Below, one piece after another: positions 1-12,642 of a stretch of 64,000 bases of DNA. Origin of the DNA: Benincasa hispida. Lineage: Eukaryota; Streptophyta; Magnoliopsida; Cucurbitales; Cucurbitaceae. The position numbers and the translations under genes are program-made. The stretch is from contig NC_052350.1 in NCBI RefSeq assembly GCF_009727055.1, positions 38,420,626 to 38,484,625 on the forward strand, given 5' to 3'. Numbering within the stretch: the first letter of the stretch is position 1; every line of letters starts with the position of its first letter. Below the pieces are notes generated by a model. The model searched no databases. It was given only the letters and a program-made list of their open reading frames with translations, and had not been told where the DNA came from.

Positions 1-3000
1 ATATTTATGTAATCAAACCTATATTTGATTGAAGAAGAAAGTAACAGAAACAACTAACTATTTAAACCATGCTTAAATCAATATAATCGGAACATTTTTG
101 CTTTTAACTAATCATTTAGATAACATTGACTATTAAATTGTTCAATAACTCAGTTGACATACGAGTGTACTAGAAATCACGAATTTTATGATTTGAATCT
201 CCTATCCCAATTATACTTTAAAAAAATAATGTTAGGTTAATTTTTTTTAATCATGTTAAAGAAATTAGGACAAAAAGAAAAAAGGCAATTACTTGGAAGA
301 TAGAAATTTTATTAAAGAAATATAAATATATACACTTTGGAAAGAAATTATACAAATATGATCTTCTAAGTGTTTCTAACTTTCTCTAACTTTTCTTGCT
401 TTAGCTTTCTATAATTTGTCTAACAAAGGACACAATTCCTATTTTATAGAGGTGAGATCACTAAGGTCCAAGTTAAATATTTTTTCTAGATACTTCTCGA
501 ATATCTTAGATAATTCAATGAATGTTTTCTCGTGTAAAGGAAATCTCTAGAATTTTATGGTTTCTCGAGAAATGTTTGGATATTTCTAAAACCTTTTTTT
601 GAGGTATTTATTTACATACTTCAACATAATTCTAGAAATTTAATTTATACACTTCCATCACCTCGTAGATACTCAAAGAAGTTTCTAGAATAGTTAATGT
701 TGTCTTTTACCTTTAACATATCTATCTCTAATCTTGTATCACATCCCATCGTACACAACTATATGATATAAAACATCATTATATATATGCTTTCAAATTG
801 TCATTTGTCTATTGTATTACATCAATCATAGTAGATTGTTAACCTTTAAATATTTATTTATTTTCATTATCATTAGACGGATAATCAAAATTTAGTCTAA
901 AGAAATTTCTCTCAACGGTCATATTATTGTGTCAGTATATATTAAATAATGTTTCAACTTTTATGTATCTTTAATCGTAATAGTTATTTTAAATATCTCT
1001 ATTCATTTTTCATATGTCATATTGTGCAATTAATCCTTACGTATTAATAAATATTGAAACTATTGAAGAATTTTGATAGAGAGAAATTGTTTTGATTTAT
1101 TTTATATATACAAAGATTGTCTAATCAATACCAATAATAATATCCTTTTGAAAAAAGAGATGGCTAAAAAAAATACTTGGCTAGAAGAATTGAACACTAA
1201 AATGAAAAGGTGAAATACCCTTTGATGCATAAGTTGTACCAAATCTAGAGATTTGGTCAATCCAAGTAGGGAAAGTATTATTACATACTAAAAAACTCAT
1301 TCCTTCTATTTAAAAACAAAAGGAGTTAATCCTTTATATGATGATATTACCTTCTAGTTTAAGTTTTTTTAAAAAAATATTTTTATTAAAAAATATAATT
1401 TTATGTAAATTTTTCTTTTCTCAGGTATGTTTTTGCAAAAAAAGTTTTTAAATTATCCAATTTTGTAAAGATATTTTTATTTATTAAGAATAAATTAAAA
1501 AATATATTTTTTTTATCCTCTAAAATCATTTTAAAAAAAGTTATGTGTTTAAATATAGGAAAATGAGCCAACTTATTTACAAATATAGTAAAATGTCACT
1601 ATCGATCACTTACATGATACATGTTTATCAGTGTCTATCACCATCTATTATTGATAGACAGTGATATTTTGTTATATTTGAAAATATTTTCAACCGTTTG
1701 TCATTTAAAACAATTATCATTTTAAAAAACACTAAATTAAACACACTTATAATTATTAATTTTGTAAGGGCACATATAAATAAAAAGTGTTTTTGTTTTT
1801 AAGAAATAAAATGGTAATAAATACACTATGGTGCAATAAGTACACGTGTCATTCTTTTACTTGTTAATAAAATTAAAGATTTTCAAAGAGTAATCGTTTC
1901 AAATAACATAACCGTTAAAATTATTTTCAAATATAACAAAATGTCACTGTCGGTCAGCTAAATAGTGATAGATACTAATGGATACTAATATTAATATATT
2001 TATCATTGATATATAGTGACATTTTACAATTTTTGTAAATAAGTTGATTATTTTACTGTATTTGAAAACAATCCATTTGAAAAGATGGACTAGAATCTAG
2101 AATGGTAAACTTGCTTGGACACAAGAGAAACTTGGGATGAATTAATGATGATAAAATTACTTTTTATTCACTCTCTTATAAATGCAAATGTTCTAGGTTA
2201 GACCTATAATGTACTCATCCTATCCACTTTGTCTTATTTTATGTTTTGTTTTAATTGTTTGAATTATAAGTAATCCTTTTAATTGTTATGTACAAAATTA
2301 TATTATATATAGATAACATATGGGTGTATAAATATTTGAAAATTTATCATTAAGAACGAATAATTATATATCATCGAGTATGAAAAAAATAATAGAGAAA
2401 GGAAAAGACTAGATAAAACTATCAAACGAAACAATTGGCACTCTTTTTGACAATCAAAACGGTATATAACTTAATTTGAGATTTTTATTGTAAATTAACA
2501 TATTAAGAAACCTACTTAATGAATGATCTTAGAAAAGAACTATTCAAAATTTAGAACATAAATAATACTATCCTAATTCTTCAAAAAAGAAAAAAAAACT
2601 TTAAAATAGAAGAAATTAAACCTAATTTAGGGACTATTTCTATACTCTTGAAAATATTTTGAAGCAAATTTTAAGCATGAGAAATAACATGATGAATGTG
2701 ACTTATAATAAAGCATACACTAAATATATAAAATTATGCCTTCAATTGAAATTTTTTAAAATAAACATAATATTTTCATGCATAAATAATTCAATCTTTT
2801 TGGGTTAGCTTGCCCATATATATTCTTTTCCTGTTTTTCTTTTCTTTGCCAAAATTTATATTTTGTTCCTTATAAATATTCATTCCCTTAAGAGAAACTT
2901 TACTTCAACCAAAGATTTTTTTTTTTTAAAAAAAACTTTTCCATTAATTTAATTCACAAATAACTTTGATTTCAATTGTTCTCCTCCAATTTTCTTTGCT

Positions 3001-3610
3001 TTCTTTTACATCTTTCATCATTTCTTTAAGTTAAAATCTTGATAATAAAAAAGAGGAAAAATAAAATGTTTTTTCATCTGAAAAATGTGTATATAAAATT
3101 TAAGCTAATGATCGATATATTTTGGTCTCTAATATTGTTTCTATTTAGTTTTTAATATTTTAAAAATTTTCAATTTCTAAATTTCTCGTATGTTAACTAA
3201 TTTTTGTTTAAAAATAAGTCATAACTATCACAAAATGTGGTTATAATTAACTTATATAATATATTTTATCAATAGAATTAATATTAAAGTACTCTAATTT
3301 TAATTTGATGAAATTTAGATATTACTCTTCACCAATCAAATTTATTTAAAAAATTACTAATTTTGTACGATTTAGTGTGCAAAACTTTATGTGAACCAAA
3401 ATTACACAATTTGTAGTATCTGTTATATATTAAGTATTTTAACCATTGACAAACTCATAAAATTATCGTTTTAAAATTCATTTATCATCATTCTTGTAAT
3501 AATTAGTTATTGTAAATACTTTTTTACAAGAAATTTAATATATATGACTGACTAAATTGAAACTTTTAAAAATTTGAAATTGGAAAAATACACAAAAGTG
3601 GTCATTGTTT
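1..3610. repeat. Tandem duplication, copy 1 (non-coding)
   Basis: This stretch aligns in order with 4797-8265. Matching landmarks include the opening segment (1-110 against 4797-4910), a segment ending in a gaaagtat run (about 1200-1290 against 5812-5900), the segment around 2881-2920 against 7147-7185, and one around 3362-3390 against 8005-8035. The copies are clearly diverged, with many substitutions and small indels. I see no convincing open reading frame in either, so the unit is probably non-coding or a long-dead element. The left end may lie outside the window. Confidence 0.8.
140..228 (+). mobile_element. SINE-like element (tRNA-derived promoter), in duplication copy 1
   Basis: An A-box-like TAACTCAGTTGA (about 145-156) is followed by a B-box-like GATTTGAATCTCC (about 190-202), then a short tail and an A-rich end. 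The end resembles the element at 19755-19861: both have CTATCCC followed by a TACTTTAAA segment. The corresponding place in the second tandem copy (about 4910-4950) lacks it, so it either inserted after the duplication or was lost from copy 2. The two-box pattern plus an A-rich 3' end is typical of plant SINEs. Exact ends and target duplication are unclear. Confidence 0.5.
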
Positions 3611-3672
3611 TTTTTTCTTTTTATAATTATATATTTTCGAGTCATTTTTTCTACGGGCATAGTAAGTTCTTA

Positions 3673-4175
3673 TAGGGTGGGCTTCTAGATTACCACATTT
3701 ATTTTGTGTATTATAATATCTCTTGGAATCGATAAATTTTTGGACATCCTAAGATGCTCTTGTAGAGGGTCTCTGGAGAATTTTGGATACCCACATGAAA
3801 CATGAATTTTATGAAATTATCATGTTGAGAGCATTTCTATTTTATGTTTTTGCCATTCCTTTTTTTTCTTATATATAATTATAATTATAATTAAAATAAA
3901 TATTATCAATCATATATATCACTCTTTTTTGCTTATATCATAGTAATTATTTTCTTAGCAAAATATTTAAATTTAAATTTAAATTTATTTTATAAAAAAA
4001 CTTAAATTATTATATATTAATTTGTTGAGAAAAACAACATATAAAAATAATATAAATTGTATAAATTAATAAATGATCGATATGTTATATAAGTTCAAAT
4101 TATATTAAATTAATTATAAATTAATAAATAGTTATAAGGGTATTCTTAAAATATTGTAAAGTGAAACAAACATAG
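3673..4175. mobile_element. Decayed PIF/Harbinger-type MITE
   Basis: The right end, ACAAACATAG followed by TTA, matches the right end of the element at 28990-31526. Internal segments also match it in order (about 3680-3870 against 29020-29200; 3885-4010 against 31080-31190; 4081-4175 against 31403-31526). A TTA lies at each flank (3670-3672, 4176-4178), the usual target duplication of this superfamily, although the left terminal repeat is eroded. It carries no coding sequence and lies in the spacer between the two tandem copies. Confidence 0.6.
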
Positions 4176-4178
4176 TTA

Positions 4179-4796
4179 TCAATATATTCTTAGATATATG
4201 CAAAAATATTCCAACAAAATAAATATGGTTAAAAAAATAATAATAATTTTCATGCAATAAAATATATCATGTGAATATGTAACCGGATTCATAATGAAAA
4301 TGCTTATAGATAATAAAAAAAATTTAAAAATCAATAATAAACTAATAATAGGAACTAAATGTAAGATATATTGAAAATATAATGATGAAAATTGATCGAA
4401 TCCCAATGTATAATGGCTAAAATTGTACTTTAACCTATAAATAATAAGCATTTTGGCTATTTAAAAGGTATAAAATATTTATTCATTCATTTAAATAAAT
4501 TTTTTTTAATCTTTTTGTTTTTATACATTTTTATAATATTGAGACTTCCACATTAAGATATTTTTATTAGTTGGAGTCATTTTTAACAAATTTAAAAATT
4601 AATTTCTAACCTTAAACTCAACAAAGGTATCAACTTTTACCTCAATTTCACCAAATTGCACTTAAAATTTTGAAAAGTGTTTGTAATCTTAATTTTGAAC
4701 TTGAACAAGTGCTTGCAAACTTTTCAATAAAATTTAATTTGGACAATTGTCAATGAAATATTCTCATGTGTATTGATATATATATCACAAAAAAAT
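4179..4796. other. Spacer between tandem copies, no gene seen
   Basis: AT-rich sequence. One 90-codon frame on the minus strand is low-complexity Phe/Ile/Leu/Tyr and looks like chance translation of AT-rich DNA. I see no feature here that I can support. Confidence 0.5.
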
Positions 4797-6177
4797 ATTT
4801 ATGTAATTAAACCTATTTTTTTATAAAGAAGATAGTAACAACTAACTACTTATACTTAAACTATGCTTGAATCAATATAGCTTGAACATTTTTGCTTTAG
4901 ACTAATAATTTAGTAGATATTGGGTTTTCCAAAACATTTTTTTTTATCATGTTGAAGAAATTAGTACATATAGATAAAAACAATAATTATTTGGAAGAAA
5001 CAAACTATTATTTAAAGAAATATAAATATGAATACTTTTAAAAGAAATATAAATATGAATACTTTTAAAAGAAATATAAATATGATCTTCTTAGTCTTTC
5101 TAACTTTTCTTCTTTTAGCTTTCTATAGTTTGTCTTAAAGACGGACACAATTCTTATTTTATAGATGTGAGATTGTTAGGGTCCAATATGATTAAATAAT
5201 ATTTTTACACACTTCTTGAATATTTTAGATATTTTTACGAGTATGTTCTTATGTAAAGATCATGGATTTTAAAGAAGTGCTAGGATAATTATAAAATCTT
5301 TTTTTGAGGTATTTATTGTCACACTTCAACATAATTCTAGAAGTCTAACTTATATATTTTGTCATCTTGTAGATACTCGAAGAAACTTTTATAACAGTTA
5401 GTTTTGTCTTCGACTCTAACATATCCGTCTCTAACCTTGTGTGTAACATTCCATCTTGAACAATCACACGATATAAATTAAAACATCATCTTCTTATAAT
5501 ACATGTATTTTCATTTTGTCATTTGTTTGTTGATCTCTAAAAATTTATTTGTTTTTATCTATGATCAAAATCTAGTTTAAAAAATTCACAATTTTTATGT
5601 ACTTTTTACCATAATAATTATCTTAGATATCTCATATGTGTTTTTTTTTCATACATCATAGTGTATAGTTAGTCATTTCAGACTTATAAATGCGGTTACT
5701 ATTGAAGAATTTTGATAGAGAGAAATTGTTTCAAATTTTATTTATATATACATGTGTTATAATCAATATGAATAATATTATTAAAAGAAAATAGGAGGCT
5801 AGAAAAATTAAATGAAAAAGGTGAAATACCCTTTGATGCATAAGTTGTACCAAATCTAGAGATTTGGTCAATTCAAGTAGGGAAAGTATCACATACTAAA
5901 AATCTCATTCCTTCTAATTAAAAAATGGAGTTAACCCTTTATATGATTATAGCTACAAACTTATTATATGATGTGTTTAGATTATCTTTTAATTAATTTT
6001 TTTTTTAAAAGAACATTTTTAATAAAAATGATAATTTTATGTCTTACATTTTAAAAAAATGTTTTTGAACAAATTATTTAGATTAAAAAGTAATAGTTAC
6101 ACATACTTATTTTTTTCCCTCACTACATAGTTTGAAGTTTTTGGGGTGATCACTTGGACACTCATTTTCTCAAGTAT

Positions 6178-6178
<1 letters not shown>

Positions 6179-6214
<36 letters not shown>
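6179..6214. repeat. Poly-T run
   Basis: About 36 consecutive T residues, present in tandem copy 2 and absent at the corresponding place in copy 1. Length in the assembly may be inexact. Confidence 0.9.
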
Positions 6215-6217
<3 letters not shown>

Positions 6218-7329
6218 TAGCTTTTAAATTAATCCAATTTTTTAAGAAATTTTATCTGTTAAGATTAAAAGAAACATTTTTTGATTCTTTAAAATCATTT
6301 TAAAAAAATATTAAACACACTATAAATTATTAATTTCTTTCCAAAGTACATATAAATAAAAAGTATTCATACTATCCTAATCTTTCAAGGACGATGATGA
6401 ATGTTATGCTAGATTGAGTATTCTTATCCTATATATATCTGGTTCATAAGAAATTAATCGTTTTATCTTAACTTTATCCCTATCAATTTTAACTTTGATC
6501 TTTCAAGATGAGCTCTTACCTTTCTAGTTTTAACATGTATATTTTATGTTTTCTCTTACTGTTTAAGTTGTAAGCAATGTTTTAAATTGTACTGTATAAC
6601 ATTATATACAAGTAATATATAGGCGTATAAATTTGTGAAAATTTTTACTAAGAAGGAACAATGTATCATTGAAAAAGAGGAAAAAAAAAAAACTAGATAA
6701 ATCAATCAAAATAAACTATTTGCTTGACTTTTTTACAAACAAATTGGGATATATAATTAATTGAGGTAATTTGTTTATTGTAATTTGTTCAATTTTAACA
6801 TATTAAGAAACTTAATTAATGACTGGTTTTGAGAAGACTCTTCAAAATCTAGAACATAAATAAAGGGGGAAAAAAAGCTATAAAACACAACCTAATTTAG
6901 GAACTATTTCAATATTCTTAAAAATTTAGAAGCAAATTTTAAGCATGAAATAAAATAATATTAAATCTCTTTCTTAGGTAAGAATATGAATGTGACTTAA
7001 AACAAGCATATACATAAATATATAAAATCATGATTTCAATTAGAATTTTTTAAAATAAACGTAAGGTTTTCACATGCGTAAAATAATTCAATCTTTTTGG
7101 GTATTTTTCTTCGTCAATAATTCTATTTTGTATTTTGTAAATATTCATTCCCTAAAGAGAAACTTTACTTCAACCACATATTTTGTTAAAACTTTTTCCA
7201 TTGATTTAATTCACAGATAACTTTGAATTTAATTCTTCAGTTTTCTTTGCTTTCTTTTACATTTTTTCATCTTTTCTTCGAGTTATGATTTTGATATGAA
7301 AAGTGAAAAAAGAAAATGTCCTCTTTTGT

Positions 7330-7537
7330 TAGGGTTGACTCTCCATGGAGTACCATCCCGATTGGAAAGGAAAATCTTTGGTTTGATCGGAGACCTCTTT
7401 AGGAATTCGGACCTAGACCCGGATCCAGACCCGGACTCTGATTATATATATATATAACTTTTTACATTTAATCTAATTTTTAATTTAGTCCAATCTAAAC
7501 TCAATTAAAGTGTTCAAACTCGAACAAAGGAAATTTT

Positions 7538-7581
<44 letters not shown>

Positions 7582-7694
7582 GTCCTCAGGAGAAAATAAT
7601 AGGAAAAATTGGGAATGATTTCTCCGACAGGATGGGACAAATTCCTCCATCGGATACGAGGATGGAACCCTCCCCCGGCCCATTGCCAACCATA
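7330..7694. mobile_element. Non-autonomous hAT MITE with 8-bp target duplication
   Basis: The element is flanked by a perfect 8-bp direct repeat TCTTTTGT (7322-7329 and 7695-7702). Its ends are imperfect inverted repeats: TAGGGTTGACTCTCC on the left and, read inward from the right, TATGGTTGGCAATGGGCC. Eight-base duplications and T/CAGGG-TGGCAA-type ends characterise the hAT superfamily. Copy 1 of the tandem duplication supplies the empty site (about 3066-3085), where homology is uninterrupted. The 365-bp body is GC-richer than its surroundings at both ends, contains a long T run, and encodes no transposase. A 62-codon frame within it is not a gene. Confidence 0.8.
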
Positions 7695-8522
7695 TCTTTT
7701 GTCAGAAAAATGTGCATGTATAAGTTAGACTAAAGATATATTTTCTAGTCCCTAATATTAGGTATTGTTTTAATTTAGTTTGAAATATTTAACAATTTTC
7801 AATTTCAAATTTTCTTCTCTATTAAATTTTTGTTTCAAAATAAGTGGCCGCTATCACAAAATATTATAATTAACTTATAATGTAATACACTTTATTATCA
7901 ATAGAATTAAAATGAAAGTATTCCATGTTTTAATTTAATGAAATTAACATAATAGTCCACACCTATACAATTTGTTTTTCTAACCAAAAAAAAAAAAACT
8001 ACTCATTTTGTACGATTTAGTGTGCAAACCTTATGTGATACATGTTTTAGTAAATTCATCCATTAATGTGTTTGGTAGTTTAACCATTGATAAGCTTATA
8101 AAATTATTGTTTTTAAATTCATATATCATTATTGTTTTAATAATGAGTTATTGTAAAAAGTTTATTAAAAGAAATTTAATATATAAGAGATAGTTGTAAC
8201 TTTTAAAGGATTTGGAACTAAATTGGAAAAATACACAAAAAAAAAGAAAAAAACCGTCATTGAAACTAAAAATGTTGTTATAATTGTACCTTTCAATATC
8301 TCAATTTGAGAACACTACAAGAAATATCCTTTCATTTTCTAGCTTCACATGCAAGCAACAAGCTTTTTTACCCGTGAAAAAATTTGCTATAATTTGTCTT
8401 TTATCACACTTGCATTTGATCTCTAAAGAGAACAAATTGGATGGTTGAATCAATTCTAGCATGAGAGAACCAATGATGCATAATGCCAGAGTCAGAGTGC
8501 AAGTCTATCAAAAGAAGATTTA

Positions 8523-8823
8523 GGGGCGTTTGGCCCACTGAATCGAGTTAATATGTCGAAATTAGTAAGAATATGTTTGGAGTATAGAGTTGTAAAATAG
8601 AGTTCCTCGATAATTGTAAAAAGTAGATTAAGAGAGAAAGATGAAATTACTAATAAATGTGAAAAGTAGAGATAGAGGAGAAGTATGAAATTCCTCGATG
8701 AATGAGAAAAGTAGAAAAAGATGAGAATATAGAATTACTCAATAAATATAATCTTTAATAGTGTTTACTATTGAAGTTAAATTGTTTACACCAACTTAAA
8801 ACGTTGGTGGGCTAAATAGTCAC
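8523..8823. mobile_element. Candidate PIF/Harbinger (Tourist-like) MITE
   Basis: A TTA flanks each side (8520-8522, 8824-8826). The left end GGGGCGTTTGGCCCAC and the right end read inward, GTGACTATTTAGCCCAC, form an imperfect terminal inverted repeat sharing TTT-GCCCAC. G-rich ends containing GTTTGG and TTA duplications are typical of PIF/Harbinger MITEs. The 300-bp interior is AT-rich with related internal segments (aaaagtaga repeated) and has no coding capacity. The terminal repeat is short and imperfect, hence moderate confidence. Confidence 0.5.
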
Positions 8824-10644
8824 TTAGTGTCCTAACAGAATATGGAAATGCTTGACAAATTGTAACACCCTCATCATCACAGGATTCCCTTAGAGGTAGA
8901 AAATAACTTGGAGTGCAAACCTTGAAAGTAAAAGTTTAGCTAAGTCCCTAAACTATGCTTTGGCCAAAATTTAGATAAGTTCCAAACTATACTATGAGAA
9001 TAAGAGTTGAGTTCATAGCATATGAGAGGATAGAAATCTAGGAAAATTTGGCCAAAGGGAGTTTTTGGACAACTTTGGATGCTTAGGGGATGTGCAAAGC
9101 TATGCTATGAAATTAGGTCATAAATCTAGGAACCATGCGTTGAACACCATCATTGACGCATAGGGAAGGCATGATGGACACATAAGGTACTATGAGAGAG
9201 AAATTGGCTAAGTGTTGGACAACATAAGGCACCATAAATGGAGAAACCCTAAAGAGGGAAGGGTTGGACACATAGACGGAGCATTAATGGCCAAGTGGAC
9301 GCATGTCTTGGAGGGAAAAATAAGACACATGGTTAAGCCTTGAATTTGAAGGAGTAATCTATGCCTTGAGAAGAAGATAGAAACCAAGGGAGAAGGAAGA
9401 GGAAGAAGGATTGGCGCATGAAGATGGGATGGGCGCATAGAACTAAAGTTTAGTGCATAGGAGGTTTTGTGAATTCCATTTGGACTCTATGAGGAGTAAG
9501 ATGGAAGCATAAGATAAATCTTTGGGAGAGAGTTACACCAAGGAAGCCAAGAACCCTAGTTGGATGCATTCTTATGGTAAGATGGGCACATACTTTTGCT
9601 AAAGGCCTAAGAGGAAGCTATGTGGGGAATAAGAGTCAATTTGGTGACATAGTTAAGAAGCCATGTGTCCAAAACTAAGGAAGCATGCGTTGGAAGCACC
9701 CTATGGATGCATGAAGGAGATGTTGGACGCATGGAGTGTTGTTGATGAAGTAACCATGCGCCCAACCTAGGCCAATATGCGTTGGCTTGAAAAACTTGGA
9801 GAGCAAGGTCAGATTGACAACAAAATAGGGTTCGTGGCTCAACCAAATAAAGTCTTGGTCGAGTCTAGGGTAAGGTGGACATATAATAGAACATGCAAAA
9901 AGCTGGAGCAACATCTCAAAAGGGCCTTTGCATTGGATTATGCACGGTGAAGACACCTCAAGCTCACATACAAGTAGGAGGTGTCAAGGACCTTTGTACT
10001 AGACTTTGCATGGTGCTGACACTTAGGATTTACATGCAACAAATGTGTCATGCGTTGGTGGCTTAGGAAGGGTGACAATGACGCCTTTAAGGGACTAAAT
10101 ACCTCGGGAGAACTTCATTTCAACATACAACTCAAACTCCCTTCAAAGAAGACTCAAAATGAGAGTTCTAGGGAAAATTAAGGTTTCAGGGTAAGGTATA
10201 TGCATCGACCAGAGGAGGCCCATGCATTGATCAGTGTTGTCATGCGTCTAGCCTAAGTCCATGCATTGATTAAAAGATTTCTAGGGATTCTTAAGGTGTT
10301 TTCATGCGTCCAACTGCTTAAGGATGGTTTGCTTTGCGTCTAACTGCTGTCCAAAAGTGAACAGAGGCCTAGTTTCATATCAATAAGAGTTGGTAAGCTA
10401 AGTTTAGGGCCAATAAGGTATTCTAAGGTTATTTTAACCCTGAACATGAGACTCTAAGTTTATTATTGAAATAATACAGGTCCGAGGTTTGGAAGGAAAC
10501 AGGGGGAACCAAGAAACTCGCGAGAGGAAGAAGGTTCTTGCGAATAAACTGTGAGTGGTATTTTTCTAAAGGTCTTGAGCATATCTATATAAATTATATG
10601 CTTGTATTGATGTATGAGTTGAATGAGGATGAGAATATGTGGCC

Positions 10645-10805
10645 CGAGATGGTCAAGGGGTCGGAAGACCTAGTTTCTGAGCCTGTGGCAGACCCTCACG
10701 GGATGGTCAGGGCGCCATGAAGCCTAGTTCCTGAGCCTATGAGAGAAACCTCGTATGGGATGGTCAGAGGGCTGACGGGCCTAACTTTTGAGCCCATAAG
10801 AGGGG
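10645..10805 (+). repeat. Three imperfect tandem repeats of about 60 bp inside the LTR
   Basis: The segment repeats a pattern beginning gatggtca, continuing through a g-rich stretch and cctagttyctgagcc, then tgagagga-like sequence. Units start near 10648, 10701 and 10756. Such short tandem arrays are common in the untranslated parts of long gypsy LTRs. A 60-codon frame over it is not a gene. Confidence 0.65.
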
Positions 10806-11699
10806 GATCTATGTGCACATCATAGGAATATGAGGGATATGTTTAACTATCTTATGTGTAAGTAGAACAGAGAATGGACTCGTTCGAGCTTAAGGTTTGA
10901 GAATTGACCTTATGTGGATATGTTGTTTAAGCTATTTGTTTCTATAGGTTGAAAGAGACCCTGTAAGTTCATTCATTTCTTTTATGTTTCCCTTCGCAGG
11001 TACAAAGGAGTCCAAGTTTCTACGAGAAGACGAGGTTTTCCATGAGTAAATTGTTAACTAGAATAATTGTTAAAGAGGTCGGGCAAATGTTTTGTAAAAA
11101 CATTTTTAAGCTGTATGGAACTGAATTTCAAAGGAATTATACTTAAAGTTGTTTTTCTTATTCCTAGTTAAATATGAGTTATAACTAGTTCAAATGGGCA
11201 GCAAGTATCACAAAAGGGTGGTATCTGCCATCCTCACTGAAGGAAATCAGACATGAGGATTTCCATGAGCAGCGGAATAATCATTCCAAATTCCGTTCGA
11301 CATTGAACATACACAATTACAGTACAAGAAACGAAAACTTATGGGCCATGCATAATATGAAATTACAGCATGCTTTCATATAAGATCAAGGGAAAAATTA
11401 TACATACCTTTGAAGTCTCATGGTTCAAACTCCCTTGATCACGAACGCTCGTTTAGCCTCCAAGACAACAACACATGAACGCTCCAATACAAGGACTGCA
11501 ATTCAGCACGATCAATAGCAACCACAAACTCAATGATCTCCAAGATCACGAACCCAACGAACGGCCTCCAAAACCTCGAACTCAGTCGAGTTGAGTGAGA
11601 ACACCACCACAATGGCTATCTTGGCATTCTCGGTGTGAGAATCCAGAAGTGTGGGCTCTGTGTGGACTTGGTTAGAGGAAGAGACCAGAGAAATAACAA

Positions 11700-11880
11700 T
11701 CGTGTAGACGATTGAGCAAGTGGAAGATGAGAAGAGTCTATCGTATAGAAGAATGCTCAATCGTTTAGAAGACGATAAGCTATCGTATAGAAATATGCCC
11801 TGTGATCGTTTAGCTATGACCAACTGAGTAAACTATCGTATAGTGTCACTCCACGATCGTTTAGTCTCTCTTTCAGCTGT
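11700..11880. repeat. ATCGTATAG/ATCGTTTAG motif cluster in the copia-type LTR
   Basis: Within 180 bp the motif ATCGTATAG or ATCGTTTAG and close variants occurs at least six times (for example near 11739, 11760, 11782, 11805, 11834, 11854). A similar cluster lies in the related LTR at 43465-43615, and close relatives form the arrays inside the Mutator-like element. Its function is unknown. Confidence 0.75.
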
Positions 11881-12642
11881 TTAGTGAATCCAATTCACTT
11901 AACAGCAAATCGTGAGTTTCTTTATGAGAATGGCAACTCCTTTTAAATTTAGGAAAATCTTTTTCTTTTTATCTCACGGTTACCATAAAACTACCAATAA
12001 CCTCTCACTCAATTGGTTATTAGATAAAAAGAGATAACTATCCAATAATTAATATTATTATAAATATATATGATAACCAACTTACTATATGATATTTATA
12101 ACCTATAATTAATATTTCATCTCATGAAATATATAAACCATAGTTCTTTTTCTATTTTATGGTACTTAATGTAAATCTCATTTACATTAATCCTCCACTT
12201 GATATATCTCATACATCACACCGATCATATCATATATAATCAAATTTCCTTTTGTCAATTTGAACATTTCAAATCAACCCCAAGAACTGATTCTCAACTT
12301 GAATCCATTGAGCTACCAAGGAGACCTTATGGACATGTAGCTTGAAGCTCCAATAGTACGTGACTAAGTGACTAAATTCTTTAGTCACGGGATCCACCAT
12401 CTGTTAACTGCCAAACACTCCACTAAAGACTGACGGCTACACTCTCCTTACTACAGATATATTTTGTGTCCATATCAACCAATCAACAGTGCAATAACCC
12501 TTCACAAATTGCTTGTAAGTATAGCTGGGTCAATAACTGTTATGCCCCTGTAGTTACATCTAACTCTTTAAGTATCACCGATCCCTCTAATGAACACAAG
12601 TCATAGTTCTACTATGACCGAGTCCTCTCTTCCAAAGAGAAG

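Larger units (their letters stand above)
4797..8265. repeat. Tandem duplication, copy 2 (non-coding)
   Basis: Collinear, diverged counterpart of 1-3610. It differs by lacking the SINE-like insertion of copy 1, by a long T run at 6179-6214, and by a hAT MITE at 7330-7694. Homology resumes exactly on both sides of the MITE, which confirms both the duplication and the insertion. No coding sequence is supported. Confidence 0.8.

Noticed and set aside
7501..7689. 62-codon frame with poly-Lys
   Set aside because: It lies within the hAT MITE and translates the T run; there is no protein family feature.
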